Below, piece by piece: positions 33,130 through 42,245 of a stretch of DNA of 45,469 nucleotides. Position 1 is the stretch's first letter. Every line of letters starts with the position of its first letter. The position numbers and the translations under genes are program-made. A model generated the notes under the pieces. The model searched no databases, had not been told where the DNA came from, and was given only the letters and a program-made list of their open reading frames with translations. Origin of the DNA: Gelidibacter maritimus (GTDB taxonomy: Bacteria; Bacteroidota; Bacteroidia; Flavobacteriales; Flavobacteriaceae); NCBI RefSeq assembly GCF_014062315.1, contig NZ_JACGLT010000025.1, positions 1 to 45,469 on the forward strand. The letters run 5' to 3'.

Positions 33130-33262
33130 GTTCCAATGGAACCCTATCCCATGTTTTCACCTATTTCTACAAAGATGAAGATTCTCTGGAGCTGGAAATA
33201 ATCCCGTAGGGATGTTATCTTTGTAATAAAAAATCGCACAAATTAACAAGCCCCATAGGGGC
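33130..33262. repeat. Cluster of three small palindromes
   Basis: GTTCCAATGGAAC (33130-33142), ATCCCGTAGGGAT (33201-33213) and GCCCCATAGGGGC (33250-33262) share a plan: two arms with a short central AT. They sit beside GATGTC/GACATC and ATCTTTGTA/TACAAAGAT strings. The rest of 33013-33396 shows no gene. Confidence 0.65.
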
Positions 33263-33396
33263 GACATCAAAAGACAATCTATTAGGCTACCGTTTGAAAG
33301 GTTTGACCTGAACAGCATTCAGTTTTTAGATTCTATTATTGAAGGCGCTTCGCTATTAATTTCGTAAATTAGTAACTCATCATTTATAATAAAACA

Positions 33397-33582
33397 ATGT
33401 TAAACATACTTTATCCATTATTGATCCAAATTCCATCAAGTACCCCAAATCCGGGCGATTCGAGTACTCTCGATTTCTCAAGTCCTTTTGAGGTCATTGT
33501 CTATATAATTGCCCCCATTTTATTGATCATCTTTTACTTTGCCTATAGAAAACAACAAAGGAAGGACAAGGACAATGAATAA
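33397..33582 (+). CDS. Small membrane protein
   Basis: 61 aa with one hydrophobic helix (VIVYIIAPILLIIFYFAY, about residues 33-50) followed by a basic-acidic tail (RKQQRKDKDNE). The N-terminal segment has IPSSTPNPGDSST. No family could be assigned. The start is preceded by AATAAAACA, and coding potential rests on the helix and tail. Confidence 0.55.
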   Translation: MLNILYPLLIQIPSSTPNPGDSSTLDFSSPFEVIVYIIAPILLIIFYFAYRKQQRKDKDNE

Positions 33583-33772
33583 AAATCCCAACCCAGTATA
33601 TTTATAGGTCATCCAATAGCTCAGTAGATATCAAGAACCTATGCGCAGAGCAGGGTAGTGGGAGGTTAAGTCGTAATATACCTTGTTTAAAATCCGATCT
33701 ATATTTCTTGAAATTTCACACTTGCTACAATCCTTAGCAAGGACTTGCTACATATATGAGTAGCTTTGTCTC

Positions 33773-34048
33773 ATGAACTTTACAGAATACTATTCCCGGA
33801 TTTTAGAGATCAATGGGCAACATCCCAATCTCAGTTTTGAACAGCATAAGAAAATGTTCAACATCATTGCTTTGGAAATGCGCATGGATGAATTGAACCG
33901 CATCGAATATGCACTCAAAGATCCCGATCTCCAACGAAAAATTTATCAACGAAGCCAATCGGTGCAATCGCAATTGGCAAAACTTACCGACTTATCGCAC
34001 GCTGCCCAACTTTTGGAGCAGATGATTGAGGCGTCGCAGCGGGAGTGA
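33773..34048 (+). CDS. Small helical protein, function unknown
   Basis: 91 aa, hydrophilic and alpha-helical throughout, with repeated Leu/Ile at coiled-coil spacing (ALEMRMDELNRIEYALKDPDLQRKIYQRSQSVQSQLAKL). No signal peptide and no known domain. Located between the small membrane protein and thiE. A real gene is likely from the uninterrupted helix pattern, but function cannot be inferred. Confidence 0.5.
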   Translation: MNFTEYYSRILEINGQHPNLSFEQHKKMFNIIALEMRMDELNRIEYALKDPDLQRKIYQRSQSVQSQLAKLTDLSHAAQLLEQMIEASQRE

Positions 34049-34144
34049 TATATTCGTTCAGAACAAAGAAAACCATCGACAAACCATTAATTAAGACGGT
34101 CCAAAAACAGAGCACTCTTAATACTTAATACTCGATACTTAATA

Positions 34145-34789
34145 CTATTCAAACTTATGTCGTTTCTCTGCCGTGGACGACGCATTCAGTAGTTCATGGA
34201 ACAGTTTGATCGAATTAAAATCGCGGGTGATCGCTTCAGATACCGCAAGGCCAGAAATACCGGTAGCCAAGAGGTCATTAACATCTGCTGTGGTGATGCC
34301 ACCAACGGCAAGCACTGGAGTTTCAGTTTTTAGGACGTCCATAATGGCGGCATAGCCATTGAGACCTAAAACTGGAGGAGTATTTTCTTTGGTAGATGTA
34401 AATCGGAAGGGGCCCAAACTGATATAATCAACGTCTTTACCTATTAATGTTTCACAATCTTCCAATCGATATGCCGAGCCGCCAATCATTTGCCAAGTGT
34501 ATAAATGCGTTCTGGCAATAGTAGGGCAGACGTCGGAGCTTCCTAAATGAACGCCATCGGCTTTAATGGTTTTGGCTATTTTATAGTGGTCGTTGATGAT
34601 TAATCGGGTTTGAAAATGAGAGGCGATTACCCGAGCCTCCTGAGCCCATTTCAAATGTTTCTTTTCGGAGATATTCTTTAATCGCAATTGTACCAATTCA
34701 GCACCCGATGAACAGGCTTTTTGGATGTTTTCCAAATGCTCTTTTGGAGTATTGCCTTGAGAGATATAATGTAGTTTAGGGATGATCAT
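34145..34789 (-). CDS. thiE: Thiamine-phosphate synthase
   Basis: 214 aa TIM-barrel enzyme joining HMP-PP and thiazole phosphate. The blocks are AELVQLRLKN, RLIINDH with KADGVHLGSSD, ISLGPFRFTSTK, and VLAVGGITTADV followed by SGLAVSEAI. It is not next to other thi genes here and no THI-box leader was seen, so it may be a second or isolated copy. Bacteroidota often carry ThiE paralogues of the TenI type that act as regulators or thiazole tautomerases, so that role remains possible. Confidence 0.85.
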   Translation of the reverse strand: MIIPKLHYISQGNTPKEHLENIQKACSSGAELVQLRLKNISEKKHLKWAQEARVIASHFQTRLIINDHYKIAKTIKADGVHLGSSDVCPTIARTHLYTWQMIGGSAYRLEDCETLIGKDVDYISLGPFRFTSTKENTPPVLGLNGYAAIMDVLKTETPVLAVGGITTADVNDLLATGISGLAVSEAITRDFNSIKLFHELLNASSTAEKRHKFE

Positions 34790-34978
34790 TTCTCGGGTAT
34801 TTGATTACATATTAATATATGCAAAATTAAGGTTTTACATGGATAAACCCTGTCGTATGTTGATTATAAAATATATATAATGACAAACCTACAAGTCAAT
34901 AACCTAAATAGGAAGCGTATGAAAATTAGTTAATTATTCTTATAATAAATGATATATTTACTTTCCCAAATCAATAGT

Positions 34979-37864
34979 ATGCCAAAAATAGTTATTCGAT
35001 TATTTTTTTATTTAATACCATGTTTTATATATGCCCAATGTCCGGTTGGAGATGTTCGTTTAATTAATCAAAATGATGTTGATAATTATATATCAAGTTT
35101 TGGAACTTGTGAAGTTATCAATGGATCATTAATTATTATGGGAGATTCAGCAATTGATATCTCTGGAATCACAGCAATAAAGCGAATTGAAGGTTCTTTA
35201 ATTATTGATTCTAAAATGACGAGTATTGCAAATTTCAGCAATTTAGAATTTGTTGGTGGTAATTTTAAAATTGACCATAATGATGTTATAGAGACTATTG
35301 AAGGCATCAATAAATTACATACTGTTAATGGTGATTTTTTAATAACACAAAATTACACAAGTTTAAAAACCATTACAGGATTTAATAGTTTAGAAAAAAT
35401 TGGAGGTAATTTTCAAATATCTGAAAATCATTCTCTCGAAATGATAGCTGCCTTTGATAACCTGATAACTGTAGGTGGTTGGTTTCTGATAAGAAGAGCA
35501 GATAAAATGCAAAGATTAAATGGGTTTAATAAACTCATGAAAATTGGCGCCGGCCATGATGCTTCATCTATGACAGGAGCTCTCACTATTGTGGATAATC
35601 ATGCTCTTATTGGAATAGATGGGTTCAACGCATTGATTGAAATGGGATTAGAAATGCAGGTTACGAATAATAGAAATTTACTTCGTGTGAAAGGATTTAC
35701 CAATCTGCAAAAAGTAGGATCACTAATCTTCAGGGCAAACTCATTATTAGTTGAAATCCCAATATTTAACAGCCTGATGACCATCTCTGGGCGTTTAGAA
35801 ATCAGTAATTCAAAGTTAGTCGATATAGTTGGATTTAATAATTTGCAATCGCTTGATTGGTATCTAAATTTTAGCCAAAATTCTGAGCTTGTCATAATAA
35901 CAGGTTTTGCAAATCTTAATAAAATAAACGGCCAATTTAGTATCACAAGTAACCCTGTATTAAAAAGTCTCATTGGGTTCAAGAACTTAGTTGAAACTTC
36001 AGGAATTAACATAGCGTACAATGTATCTATCGAAAATTTGAAAGGTTTGGAGAATCTATTTACCGTGGGTGTTATTGGTGGAACTGGCGTTTCAATAAGG
36101 TGGAATGATTCTTTGTCAGACTGTACTGCGATTTGCAATTTGCTGTCCAACGGCACGGTATCTGGTGAAATCTATATTGCTAATAACCCTTCAGCATGTA
36201 GTAGTGAACAAGAGGTCAGGGCAGAATGTTCTCCAGCTGGAGGAGACGGACGCTTAGCTATTTGTCTGACTAGTAGTCCTGTTGATTTATTCGACAGTTT
36301 AACTGGAGCGCCAGATTTAGGAGGTGTATGGACACCCGTTTTATTGAGTGGTAATGGGCTCTTCAATCCATTGGTAGATCACGCTGGAGTTTATACATAT
36401 ACCATTACTACAGGAGTTGGGACTTCAGAATCTTCAGAGGTTACAGTTACAATTGATAATGTACCAAATGCAGGAGGAGACGAAAACTTAACTGTTTGTT
36501 CGAACATAACATCGGTTGATTTGTTTGAAAGCTTATTAGGTACTCCAGATAAAGGTGGCGTCTGGAAACCAAATTTGACGGACGGGAATGGACTATTCAA
36601 TCCCGCTTTTGATGCTGCGGGTATTTATACTTATACAGTTACCAATTCATGTGGTACAGCTACCTCAAAAATAACTGTTGCAGTTGATGTATTTCCAGAT
36701 GCTGGAGAAAACGGTAGTCTGGATATTTGTATCGCTGACAACTCTGTGGACTTGTTTAATAGGCTCATGGGCACTCCTGATATTGGAGGCATTTGGACAC
36801 CCCAATTAGCAAGTGGAACAGGTGTGTTTGATCCATCTAAGGACAGGGCAGGGATTTACACCTATACTTTGTCGGGCGGAGTTTGTGGATCGGTCACCTC
36901 TGAAGTTTCAGTTGCTGTTAATACGCTGCCAAATGCAGGACAAAATGGAACACTTGATCTTTGTATGAATAGCAGTTCTGTGAATTTGTTTGATAGTTTA
37001 GGAGGTTCCCCTGACATGGGTGGCGTTTGGTCGCCAACGCTGTCAAGTGGCACAGGCGTATTTAATCCTTCAGTGGATGCTTCGGGAGTTTATTTCTACA
37101 CGGTCACTAACGGTGTTTGTGGTACATCTGCAGCTAAAGTTAATGTTCTGGTTGATGCACTATCCAATGCGGGAGAAGACGGGCGTTTAGAGATTTGTAG
37201 GAATGGTAATTCCGTAGATTTATTCGCTATTTTGTCTGGAACTCCCGATACCGGAGGTGTGTGGAGTCCTTCATTATCAAGCGGAACAGGAGTTTTTGAT
37301 CCTAAAATAGATACTGGAGGCGCGTACACTTACGCTGTGGCCAATGGTTGTGGCGTGGTCATATCAAAAGTTATGGTTGACGTCATTAATTTCACCCCCA
37401 TAAGTGATTATGACATTAAAATTAAAGAATTTAGCGGGAATAATTCGCTGGAAATTATTGTGAATTCTAACGCAGACTATCAATATTCATTGGACGGGTT
37501 ACAATATCAAAACAGCCCTATTTTTGATCATTTAAGTGGTGGTGATTACACCATTTATGTTCGAGAAATTAATGGCTGTGGAATTTTACAAGAAGCAGTA
37601 ACCATTTTAGATTTTCCGAAATTCTTTACGCCCAACAATGATGGTTTCCATGATGTTTGGACATTAAAAGGAAGCACCACAAGAGTTTATGATCTTTATA
37701 TCCATGATCGGTATGGTAAACTATTAAAGCAGATAAGAACTTCAGGAAAAGCTGATTGGGATGGCACTTATAGGGGTGAAAATTTACCATCAGATGACTA
37801 TTGGTTTAAGGTTGTTTTTGAGGATGGCGTTGTTAAGAGCGGTCATTTTTCTTTAAAAAGATAA
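34979..37864 (+). CDS. Secreted L-domain adhesin-like protein with T9SS type B tail
   Basis: 961 aa from ATG 34979. A signal peptide (MPKIVIRLFFYLIPCFIYAQ) leads to about ten leucine/isoleucine-rich L-domain-like repeats (residues 25-400, such as NLEFVGGNFKI and NKLHTVNGDFLI). Five repeats of about 78 residues follow (SVDLFxSLxGTPDxGGVW…GVFDPxxDxAGxYTYT…). The C-terminal 85 or so residues (FPKFFTPNNDGFHDVW…DRYGKLL…DWDGTYRGENLPSDDYWF) form the gliding-type C-terminal domain that routes proteins through the type IX secretion system (type B). It is probably a surface or released binding protein. Ligand unknown. Confidence 0.88.
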   Translation: MPKIVIRLFFYLIPCFIYAQCPVGDVRLINQNDVDNYISSFGTCEVINGSLIIMGDSAIDISGITAIKRIEGSLIIDSKMTSIANFSNLEFVGGNFKIDHNDVIETIEGINKLHTVNGDFLITQNYTSLKTITGFNSLEKIGGNFQISENHSLEMIAAFDNLITVGGWFLIRRADKMQRLNGFNKLMKIGAGHDASSMTGALTIVDNHALIGIDGFNALIEMGLEMQVTNNRNLLRVKGFTNLQKVGSLIFRANSLLVEIPIFNSLMTISGRLEISNSKLVDIVGFNNLQSLDWYLNFSQNSELVIITGFANLNKINGQFSITSNPVLKSLIGFKNLVETSGINIAYNVSIENLKGLENLFTVGVIGGTGVSIRWNDSLSDCTAICNLLSNGTVSGEIYIANNPSACSSEQEVRAECSPAGGDGRLAICLTSSPVDLFDSLTGAPDLGGVWTPVLLSGNGLFNPLVDHAGVYTYTITTGVGTSESSEVTVTIDNVPNAGGDENLTVCSNITSVDLFESLLGTPDKGGVWKPNLTDGNGLFNPAFDAAGIYTYTVTNSCGTATSKITVAVDVFPDAGENGSLDICIADNSVDLFNRLMGTPDIGGIWTPQLASGTGVFDPSKDRAGIYTYTLSGGVCGSVTSEVSVAVNTLPNAGQNGTLDLCMNSSSVNLFDSLGGSPDMGGVWSPTLSSGTGVFNPSVDASGVYFYTVTNGVCGTSAAKVNVLVDALSNAGEDGRLEICRNGNSVDLFAILSGTPDTGGVWSPSLSSGTGVFDPKIDTGGAYTYAVANGCGVVISKVMVDVINFTPISDYDIKIKEFSGNNSLEIIVNSNADYQYSLDGLQYQNSPIFDHLSGGDYTIYVREINGCGILQEAVTILDFPKFFTPNNDGFHDVWTLKGSTTRVYDLYIHDRYGKLLKQIRTSGKADWDGTYRGENLPSDDYWFKVVFEDGVVKSGHFSLKR
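36239..37390 (+). repeat. Five coding repeats of about 234 bp
   Basis: Five consecutive coding repeats, each beginning near G(G/E/Q)(D/N)G-L and containing VDLF, PDxGGVW and a closing TYT strand. They are similar but not identical, suggesting older duplication rather than recent slippage. Confidence 0.85.
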
Positions 37865-38139
37865 TCTACATTTTACTAATTATGATTCATTAATAACCCA
37901 AAATTTGAAAGTTCCCGTCATTGTTTTGATAGAAATTTAAACGGTGAGTAATCTGAAGCGTAATTCATACAGGATTTTTTCATATATTTACATAATCGCT
38001 TAATAGTCAGTGATTAATTCTCCCCTTTTCAAAACATATTAATAGCAACTTTGTTTTTTACCCAGATTATTAGCGTAGCATAAGCTTATGCTCAAGCATC
38101 TAATAGGCCTACATAATAAACCCGCTGAAATCAAATATT

Positions 38140-38781
38140 ATGAAAGTATTCAAAGCATATTGGTGGTTGCTTCTAATTTTAATTGTAGTTACTATCGTAT
38201 TCATTTTAGGCTATAAGGGAGTGATGCCAGAATTACTTTGGACAGATAAGCCTTTGGATGTTTTAGGAGGATTATTTGCCAAACTTCTTATCGTGGGCGC
38301 CCTACTTGATCAGTTTATTGCCCTGTTTTTTCCGCCAGAACCTTCTACAGTAGAACTACGGCAAGCTGCGGAAATAAGGATGACCCATCTTAAGGAAGAA
38401 CAAGAGATGGTCAAAAAGCAATTGTTTTACGCAAAACTAAATAAAGAGCAAGACCCAACCATTGATCTAATGAAAATCAATTCTAATTTATCTGAATCTA
38501 TCAAATCCAAAGAAGTTGCCGCAAATGAAATTGAAAGAATCGATGGAGAACGTTCAAAACGCGTCAGGATGATTGCTTTTGGTGTTGGTCTTATTTTAGC
38601 TATCACAGGAATTACCACTCTTACCGATTTTATCATTATGCCAGAGGATTCAAATATGTTATTAAACCATAAAATATTATCCTATTACGATATTATTTTT
38701 ACGGCCGCTATCCTGTCGGGAGGTACATCTGGTATTCATCAGCTATCAAAGGTCGTCAGAGATTCTTGGAGGAAAAGTTAA
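38140..38781 (+). CDS. Membrane protein with central coiled coil
   Basis: 213 aa with no recognised domain. Transmembrane segments lie near residues 8-25, 42-62, 145-163 and perhaps 181-195. A charged coiled coil occupies about 75-140 (TVELRQAAEIRMTHLKEEQEMVKKQLFYAK…SKEVAANEIERIDGE). It is followed by a lipoprotein and an oxidoreductase gene on the same strand, with a 94-bp gap to the next gene. Function unknown. Confidence 0.65.
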   Translation: MKVFKAYWWLLLILIVVTIVFILGYKGVMPELLWTDKPLDVLGGLFAKLLIVGALLDQFIALFFPPEPSTVELRQAAEIRMTHLKEEQEMVKKQLFYAKLNKEQDPTIDLMKINSNLSESIKSKEVAANEIERIDGERSKRVRMIAFGVGLILAITGITTLTDFIIMPEDSNMLLNHKILSYYDIIFTAAILSGGTSGIHQLSKVVRDSWRKS

Positions 38782-38875
38782 GCATTCCCTACATATTGAA
38801 TCTTAGCAAAAGAAGTATCGAATTAAGACCTTCCCGCGGTCTATAATTCTGAACATAAACATTAATACATGCACT

Positions 38876-39217
38876 ATGAAACCTATCAAATATATCTTAT
38901 TGCTCCTGATTGTTTGTTTACTTACTTCTTGTTATACGGTTAGACTTCGGAATGTCAATGGCACGCCACAACCCGATCCATTTTCAGACCGAGATGACTA
39001 CTACCGCGGGATGGCAGTTGTAGAATTGGACACGACGATTGGCATCAAATTGACCTCCAAAGATTTTACTTACCTCATTAAGGAAAAAGAAGCTTGTGAA
39101 TCGGGAAAAATAAACATCATAGAGTATCGCAATACATTTGGAGGAATTTTACTTAACACCATCACTTTTGGTAGAAAGCGTAAAGTAAAAATCAAATATG
39201 TATGTGAAAAACCCTAA
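38876..39217 (+). CDS. Small lipoprotein
   Basis: 113 aa with a clear lipobox (LLTSC, Cys about residue 19). The mature part is about 95 residues and mostly beta-like: GMAVVELDTTIGIKLTSKDFTYLI, then TFGGILLNTITFGRKRKVKIKYVC. No family recognised. It lies 11 bp before the FAD-enzyme gene, so the two are almost certainly co-transcribed. Confidence 0.7.
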   Translation: MKPIKYILLLLIVCLLTSCYTVRLRNVNGTPQPDPFSDRDDYYRGMAVVELDTTIGIKLTSKDFTYLIKEKEACESGKINIIEYRNTFGGILLNTITFGRKRKVKIKYVCEKP

Positions 39218-39228
39218 AATAGAGGATT

Positions 39229-40797
39229 ATGGCAAATACAAAATCAAAGCTATTAACAGAGTGGGACACTTTACATAACAACGGGCCTTTTCCTTTAAAG
39301 TTATTGTATCAGACGAAATTGGAAGGCGAGCGCGTGATGCCGAAAAAGTTGGACCGTTATAATGATGTTGCCAAAGAAATTCAGAATCTCATCAGGGACA
39401 GTCATCAAGCTGGCGAGGGTTTCCGTGCCTACGGTTCGGCTTGGTCCATGAATAATATTGCCAGTCATAAGGACCGCATGCATTTTAATGGCTTTATGAA
39501 TCTTTCAATGCCCATCCGTGCGAACGATTGTCATCCGCAAAACACCTACGATCCGACAAACCTGTTTTTATTTGAATGTGGCAACACCATTAAAGAGGTC
39601 TCTGAAACCTTGGCAGAAAATGGCAAATCGCTCAAAACAACCGGAGCGAGTAACGGACAGACGCTTGCCGGATGTGTATCGACTGGCGTTCATGGTTCTG
39701 CTCTCGATTCAGGATCCGTACAAGATTATGTGGTCGGGCTCAATTTGATCATAGGTCCAAATCCCAATGACAATGTCTATCTCGAACCGAAATCCAAACC
39801 CGCATTAAGTGATGCGTTCATTCAAACCTTAAACGCGCGAGTGATCAGGGATGACGACTTGTTTTACGCTGCTTTGGTCGGACTGGGAAGTTTTGGATTT
39901 ATCCACGGGATCGTGGTAGAGGCAGAGCCGGTGTATCTTATCAAGCGTTATGTGAAAAAAATCAGCAAAAGCGTGGCTTTCGAGCTGGCCAATACCATGG
40001 ATTTTAAAAACTCCAGTTTTACGATCCCAGGCGAAACCGACGCGCAGGGAAAGAGCAACCGGCCTTATCATTATAAAGTATTTATCAATCAATACAGTGA
40101 TGAACCCGATTGTGTGGTAGAGATCATGTACAAGAAACCCTATAGAGAACCATATCCAGATCCCTTTCCGGTAATCAAAGAATCACTGTATCGCGATTTA
40201 ATCCATCTCTTTGTAAAGCTTGCCGAGAATTTGCCCAAAAGCATTCCGTGGTTGGTGAAACGTTTGAAGGACACTATTCTGCCCACGGTCAATGAGGAAA
40301 CGACGGGCATGCTGAAAGAAATCTTTTGGGATGCACCTTATCAAGGTCCAGCGTTTGCCTGTTCTTTTGGCATTCATCATCAAGATTCGGAAAAAGCAAT
40401 GCAGCTTTTAGGAAAATTGACCCGCGATGAAGGGCCAATCCCGGGCATCTTTGCCCTGCGATTTGTAAAACAGACCAAGGCAACGCTTGGTTTTACAAAA
40501 TTCCCGATAACCTGTATGATTGAGATTGATGGGGTGCTTTGGAAAAAAACAGCAAGTATTATGAGTTTAGAGGAGTATTCCAGACGAATGATACAGGTCT
40601 TAAAAGCAAATAATATTTCATTTACAATGCATTGGGGAAAAAGTGCCGATTGGGAGTTTCCAGGATTGGTCAATCATATGTTCTCTGGTAAAAAAGCGGA
40701 ATGGATTGCGCAAAGACAAAAATTATTATCACCTGAAATGCAGGTGTTATTTTCGAATGCATTTTTAAAGACGGTGGGTTTGGACGCTACGGCGTGA
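39229..40797 (+). CDS. FAD-linked oxidase, sugar-lactone oxidase-like
   Basis: 522 aa. The N-terminal FAD-binding (PCMH-type) domain is clear: FRAYGSAWSMNNIA near residue 66 and TTGASNGQTLAGCVSTGVHGS near 137-157, with GLGSFGFIHGIVVEA near 218. The plan resembles L-gulono/D-arabinono-lactone oxidases and related alditol oxidases. A VHG motif replaces the Cys/His flavin-attachment region of some members, so covalent FAD cannot be judged. No signal peptide is visible. It is preceded at 11 bp by a lipoprotein gene. Substrate unknown. Confidence 0.85.
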   Translation: MANTKSKLLTEWDTLHNNGPFPLKLLYQTKLEGERVMPKKLDRYNDVAKEIQNLIRDSHQAGEGFRAYGSAWSMNNIASHKDRMHFNGFMNLSMPIRANDCHPQNTYDPTNLFLFECGNTIKEVSETLAENGKSLKTTGASNGQTLAGCVSTGVHGSALDSGSVQDYVVGLNLIIGPNPNDNVYLEPKSKPALSDAFIQTLNARVIRDDDLFYAALVGLGSFGFIHGIVVEAEPVYLIKRYVKKISKSVAFELANTMDFKNSSFTIPGETDAQGKSNRPYHYKVFINQYSDEPDCVVEIMYKKPYREPYPDPFPVIKESLYRDLIHLFVKLAENLPKSIPWLVKRLKDTILPTVNEETTGMLKEIFWDAPYQGPAFACSFGIHHQDSEKAMQLLGKLTRDEGPIPGIFALRFVKQTKATLGFTKFPITCMIEIDGVLWKKTASIMSLEEYSRRMIQVLKANNISFTMHWGKSADWEFPGLVNHMFSGKKAEWIAQRQKLLSPEMQVLFSNAFLKTVGLDATA

Positions 40798-40923
40798 ATT
40801 CTTCCCATCTGTAGGTTTTAAAATCTCACGGTTCCTGATTTATATAAAAGCCGCAATTTACTTGTATATAATCATTTACGATGTTAAACACTCAGGTGTT
40901 AATAACTACATGATATTATATGA

Positions 40924-40946
40924 AATAGCGCCTTTTTGGCGCTATT
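40924..40946. terminator. Hairpin after the FAD-oxidase gene
   Basis: A perfect 9-bp stem AATAGCGCC / GGCGCTATT with a TTTTT loop, 127 bp after the stop of the oxidase gene. No T run follows on the + strand, so it may be a weak terminator or a recombination-associated hairpin. Confidence 0.55.
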
Positions 40947-41264
40947 ACGTGTAAATTCCTATATAGTGTTCTATAATGTTCTGCGTTATGTGACTTGTGC
41001 TTTATTCACTAAATATTCATTTTAGGTTACTCAGCGTCAACGAAAATTATTCGAGATTCACGAGCTCTTATTTATTAAATAAGAGAGGAGCGAATAAACA
41101 CTTTTATGCGAGCCTGTATCGAGCGGAGTCGAGATTACGTAGGAGAGAACCGTTATGAGTGTAGAACGGAGTTATTAATTAATTATAATTTTAAATTGCA
41201 CTATTACATCATCAATTGATGAAACTTTTGTATATTTTTACGGCGAATAGTATGATAATATAAA
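40947..41264. other. Spacer before the AAA+/S8 locus
   Basis: No gene. It contains palindromes CTCTTATTTATTAAATAAGAG-like around 41070-41092 and CATCAATTGATG at 41210-41221, 43 bp before the AAA+ gene. The second may be an operator. GAGCGGAGTCGAG-type strings are also present. Confidence 0.5.
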
Positions 41265-42242
41265 ATGGCAGCTGCAGAACAAATAAAAAGTCTAATTAAA
41301 TCTTTTAGTGATGGAGATGATTCTCGATTCTATGCTACTGCAATGCAAATAGCTGCTGCAGAGGCAAGAAAGGGTCGTCAAGAAATAGCTGAAGAGCTAA
41401 AGAAGTTAATTAAAGATTCTAAAAAGTCTAAATTTGATGTTGGAAGTCTAAAAAACTTACCAGTAAATGCTGCTCAAAAAGAGTTAAATGATTTATTAGA
41501 ATTTACAAGACCTAATGACAAATTGAAAGATATGGTCTTGAATGATAAACTAAAAAAAATCATAATCAGAATTTTAGATGAGCAAAAGCAAATTGAAAAA
41601 TTAAGACAGCATAACTTATTTCCAAGAAAGAAATTACTTCTTACTGGACCACCTGGTTGTGGTAAAACAATGACTGCAAAGGTGTTATCAAATGAATTAG
41701 GAATACCTTTATTTGTTATTAGACTTGATGGTCTTATAAGTAGATATATGGGAGAATCAATTGCTAAACTTCGTTTAGTTTTTGATACAATGAATGAGTT
41801 TAGAGCTGTTTATTTATTTGATGAATTTGATAGTATAGGAACAACAAGAAATCACGGTAATGATGTAGGGGAAATAAAAAGAGTATTGAATAGTTTTCTT
41901 TTACAAATCGAAAAGGATGAGTCAAATAGCTTAATTATTGCTGCTACAAATATGCCAGAAAATCTTGACGAAGCACTTTTTAGAAGATTTGATGATATTA
42001 TTAATTATCCACTACCTACAGAAAAACAAATTTATCAATTTTATAAAAGAGAATTAAACGAAAAGTTATCTGATTCAGGTAATATACTTCAAAATTTATC
42101 CAAAAAATCAATAGGACTTAATTTTTCCGACTTAAAACGTGTTTGTGAAGATTTCCTGAAAAATATTCTTATTTACGGAGAGGAAAATTCTAATTTAGAA
42201 TTTATGACTGAAATAATAAATTCTAGAAAAAAGCCTTTCTAA
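41265..42242 (+). CDS. AAA+ ATPase of an AAA/S8-protease pair
   Basis: 325 aa. A helical N-terminal part (1-90) is followed by a classic AAA core. Walker A GPPGCGKT is at 128-135, a pore-loop-like ISRYMGES at 158-165, Walker B AVYLFDEFDS at 181-190 with D186/E187, sensor-1 AATN at 226-229, and arginine residues in LFRRFD at 240-241. This is the spastin/katanin/FtsH style, suggesting hexameric substrate threading. The next gene starts 3 bp later and encodes the N-terminal part of an S8 protease known to accompany such ATPases. It is AT-rich relative to the IS beside it. A role as the regulatory half of a stress or phage-defence protease is inferred. Confidence 0.88.
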   Translation: MAAAEQIKSLIKSFSDGDDSRFYATAMQIAAAEARKGRQEIAEELKKLIKDSKKSKFDVGSLKNLPVNAAQKELNDLLEFTRPNDKLKDMVLNDKLKKIIIRILDEQKQIEKLRQHNLFPRKKLLLTGPPGCGKTMTAKVLSNELGIPLFVIRLDGLISRYMGESIAKLRLVFDTMNEFRAVYLFDEFDSIGTTRNHGNDVGEIKRVLNSFLLQIEKDESNSLIIAATNMPENLDEALFRRFDDIINYPLPTEKQIYQFYKRELNEKLSDSGNILQNLSKKSIGLNFSDLKRVCEDFLKNILIYGEENSNLEFMTEIINSRKKPF

Positions 42243-42245
42243 TAA

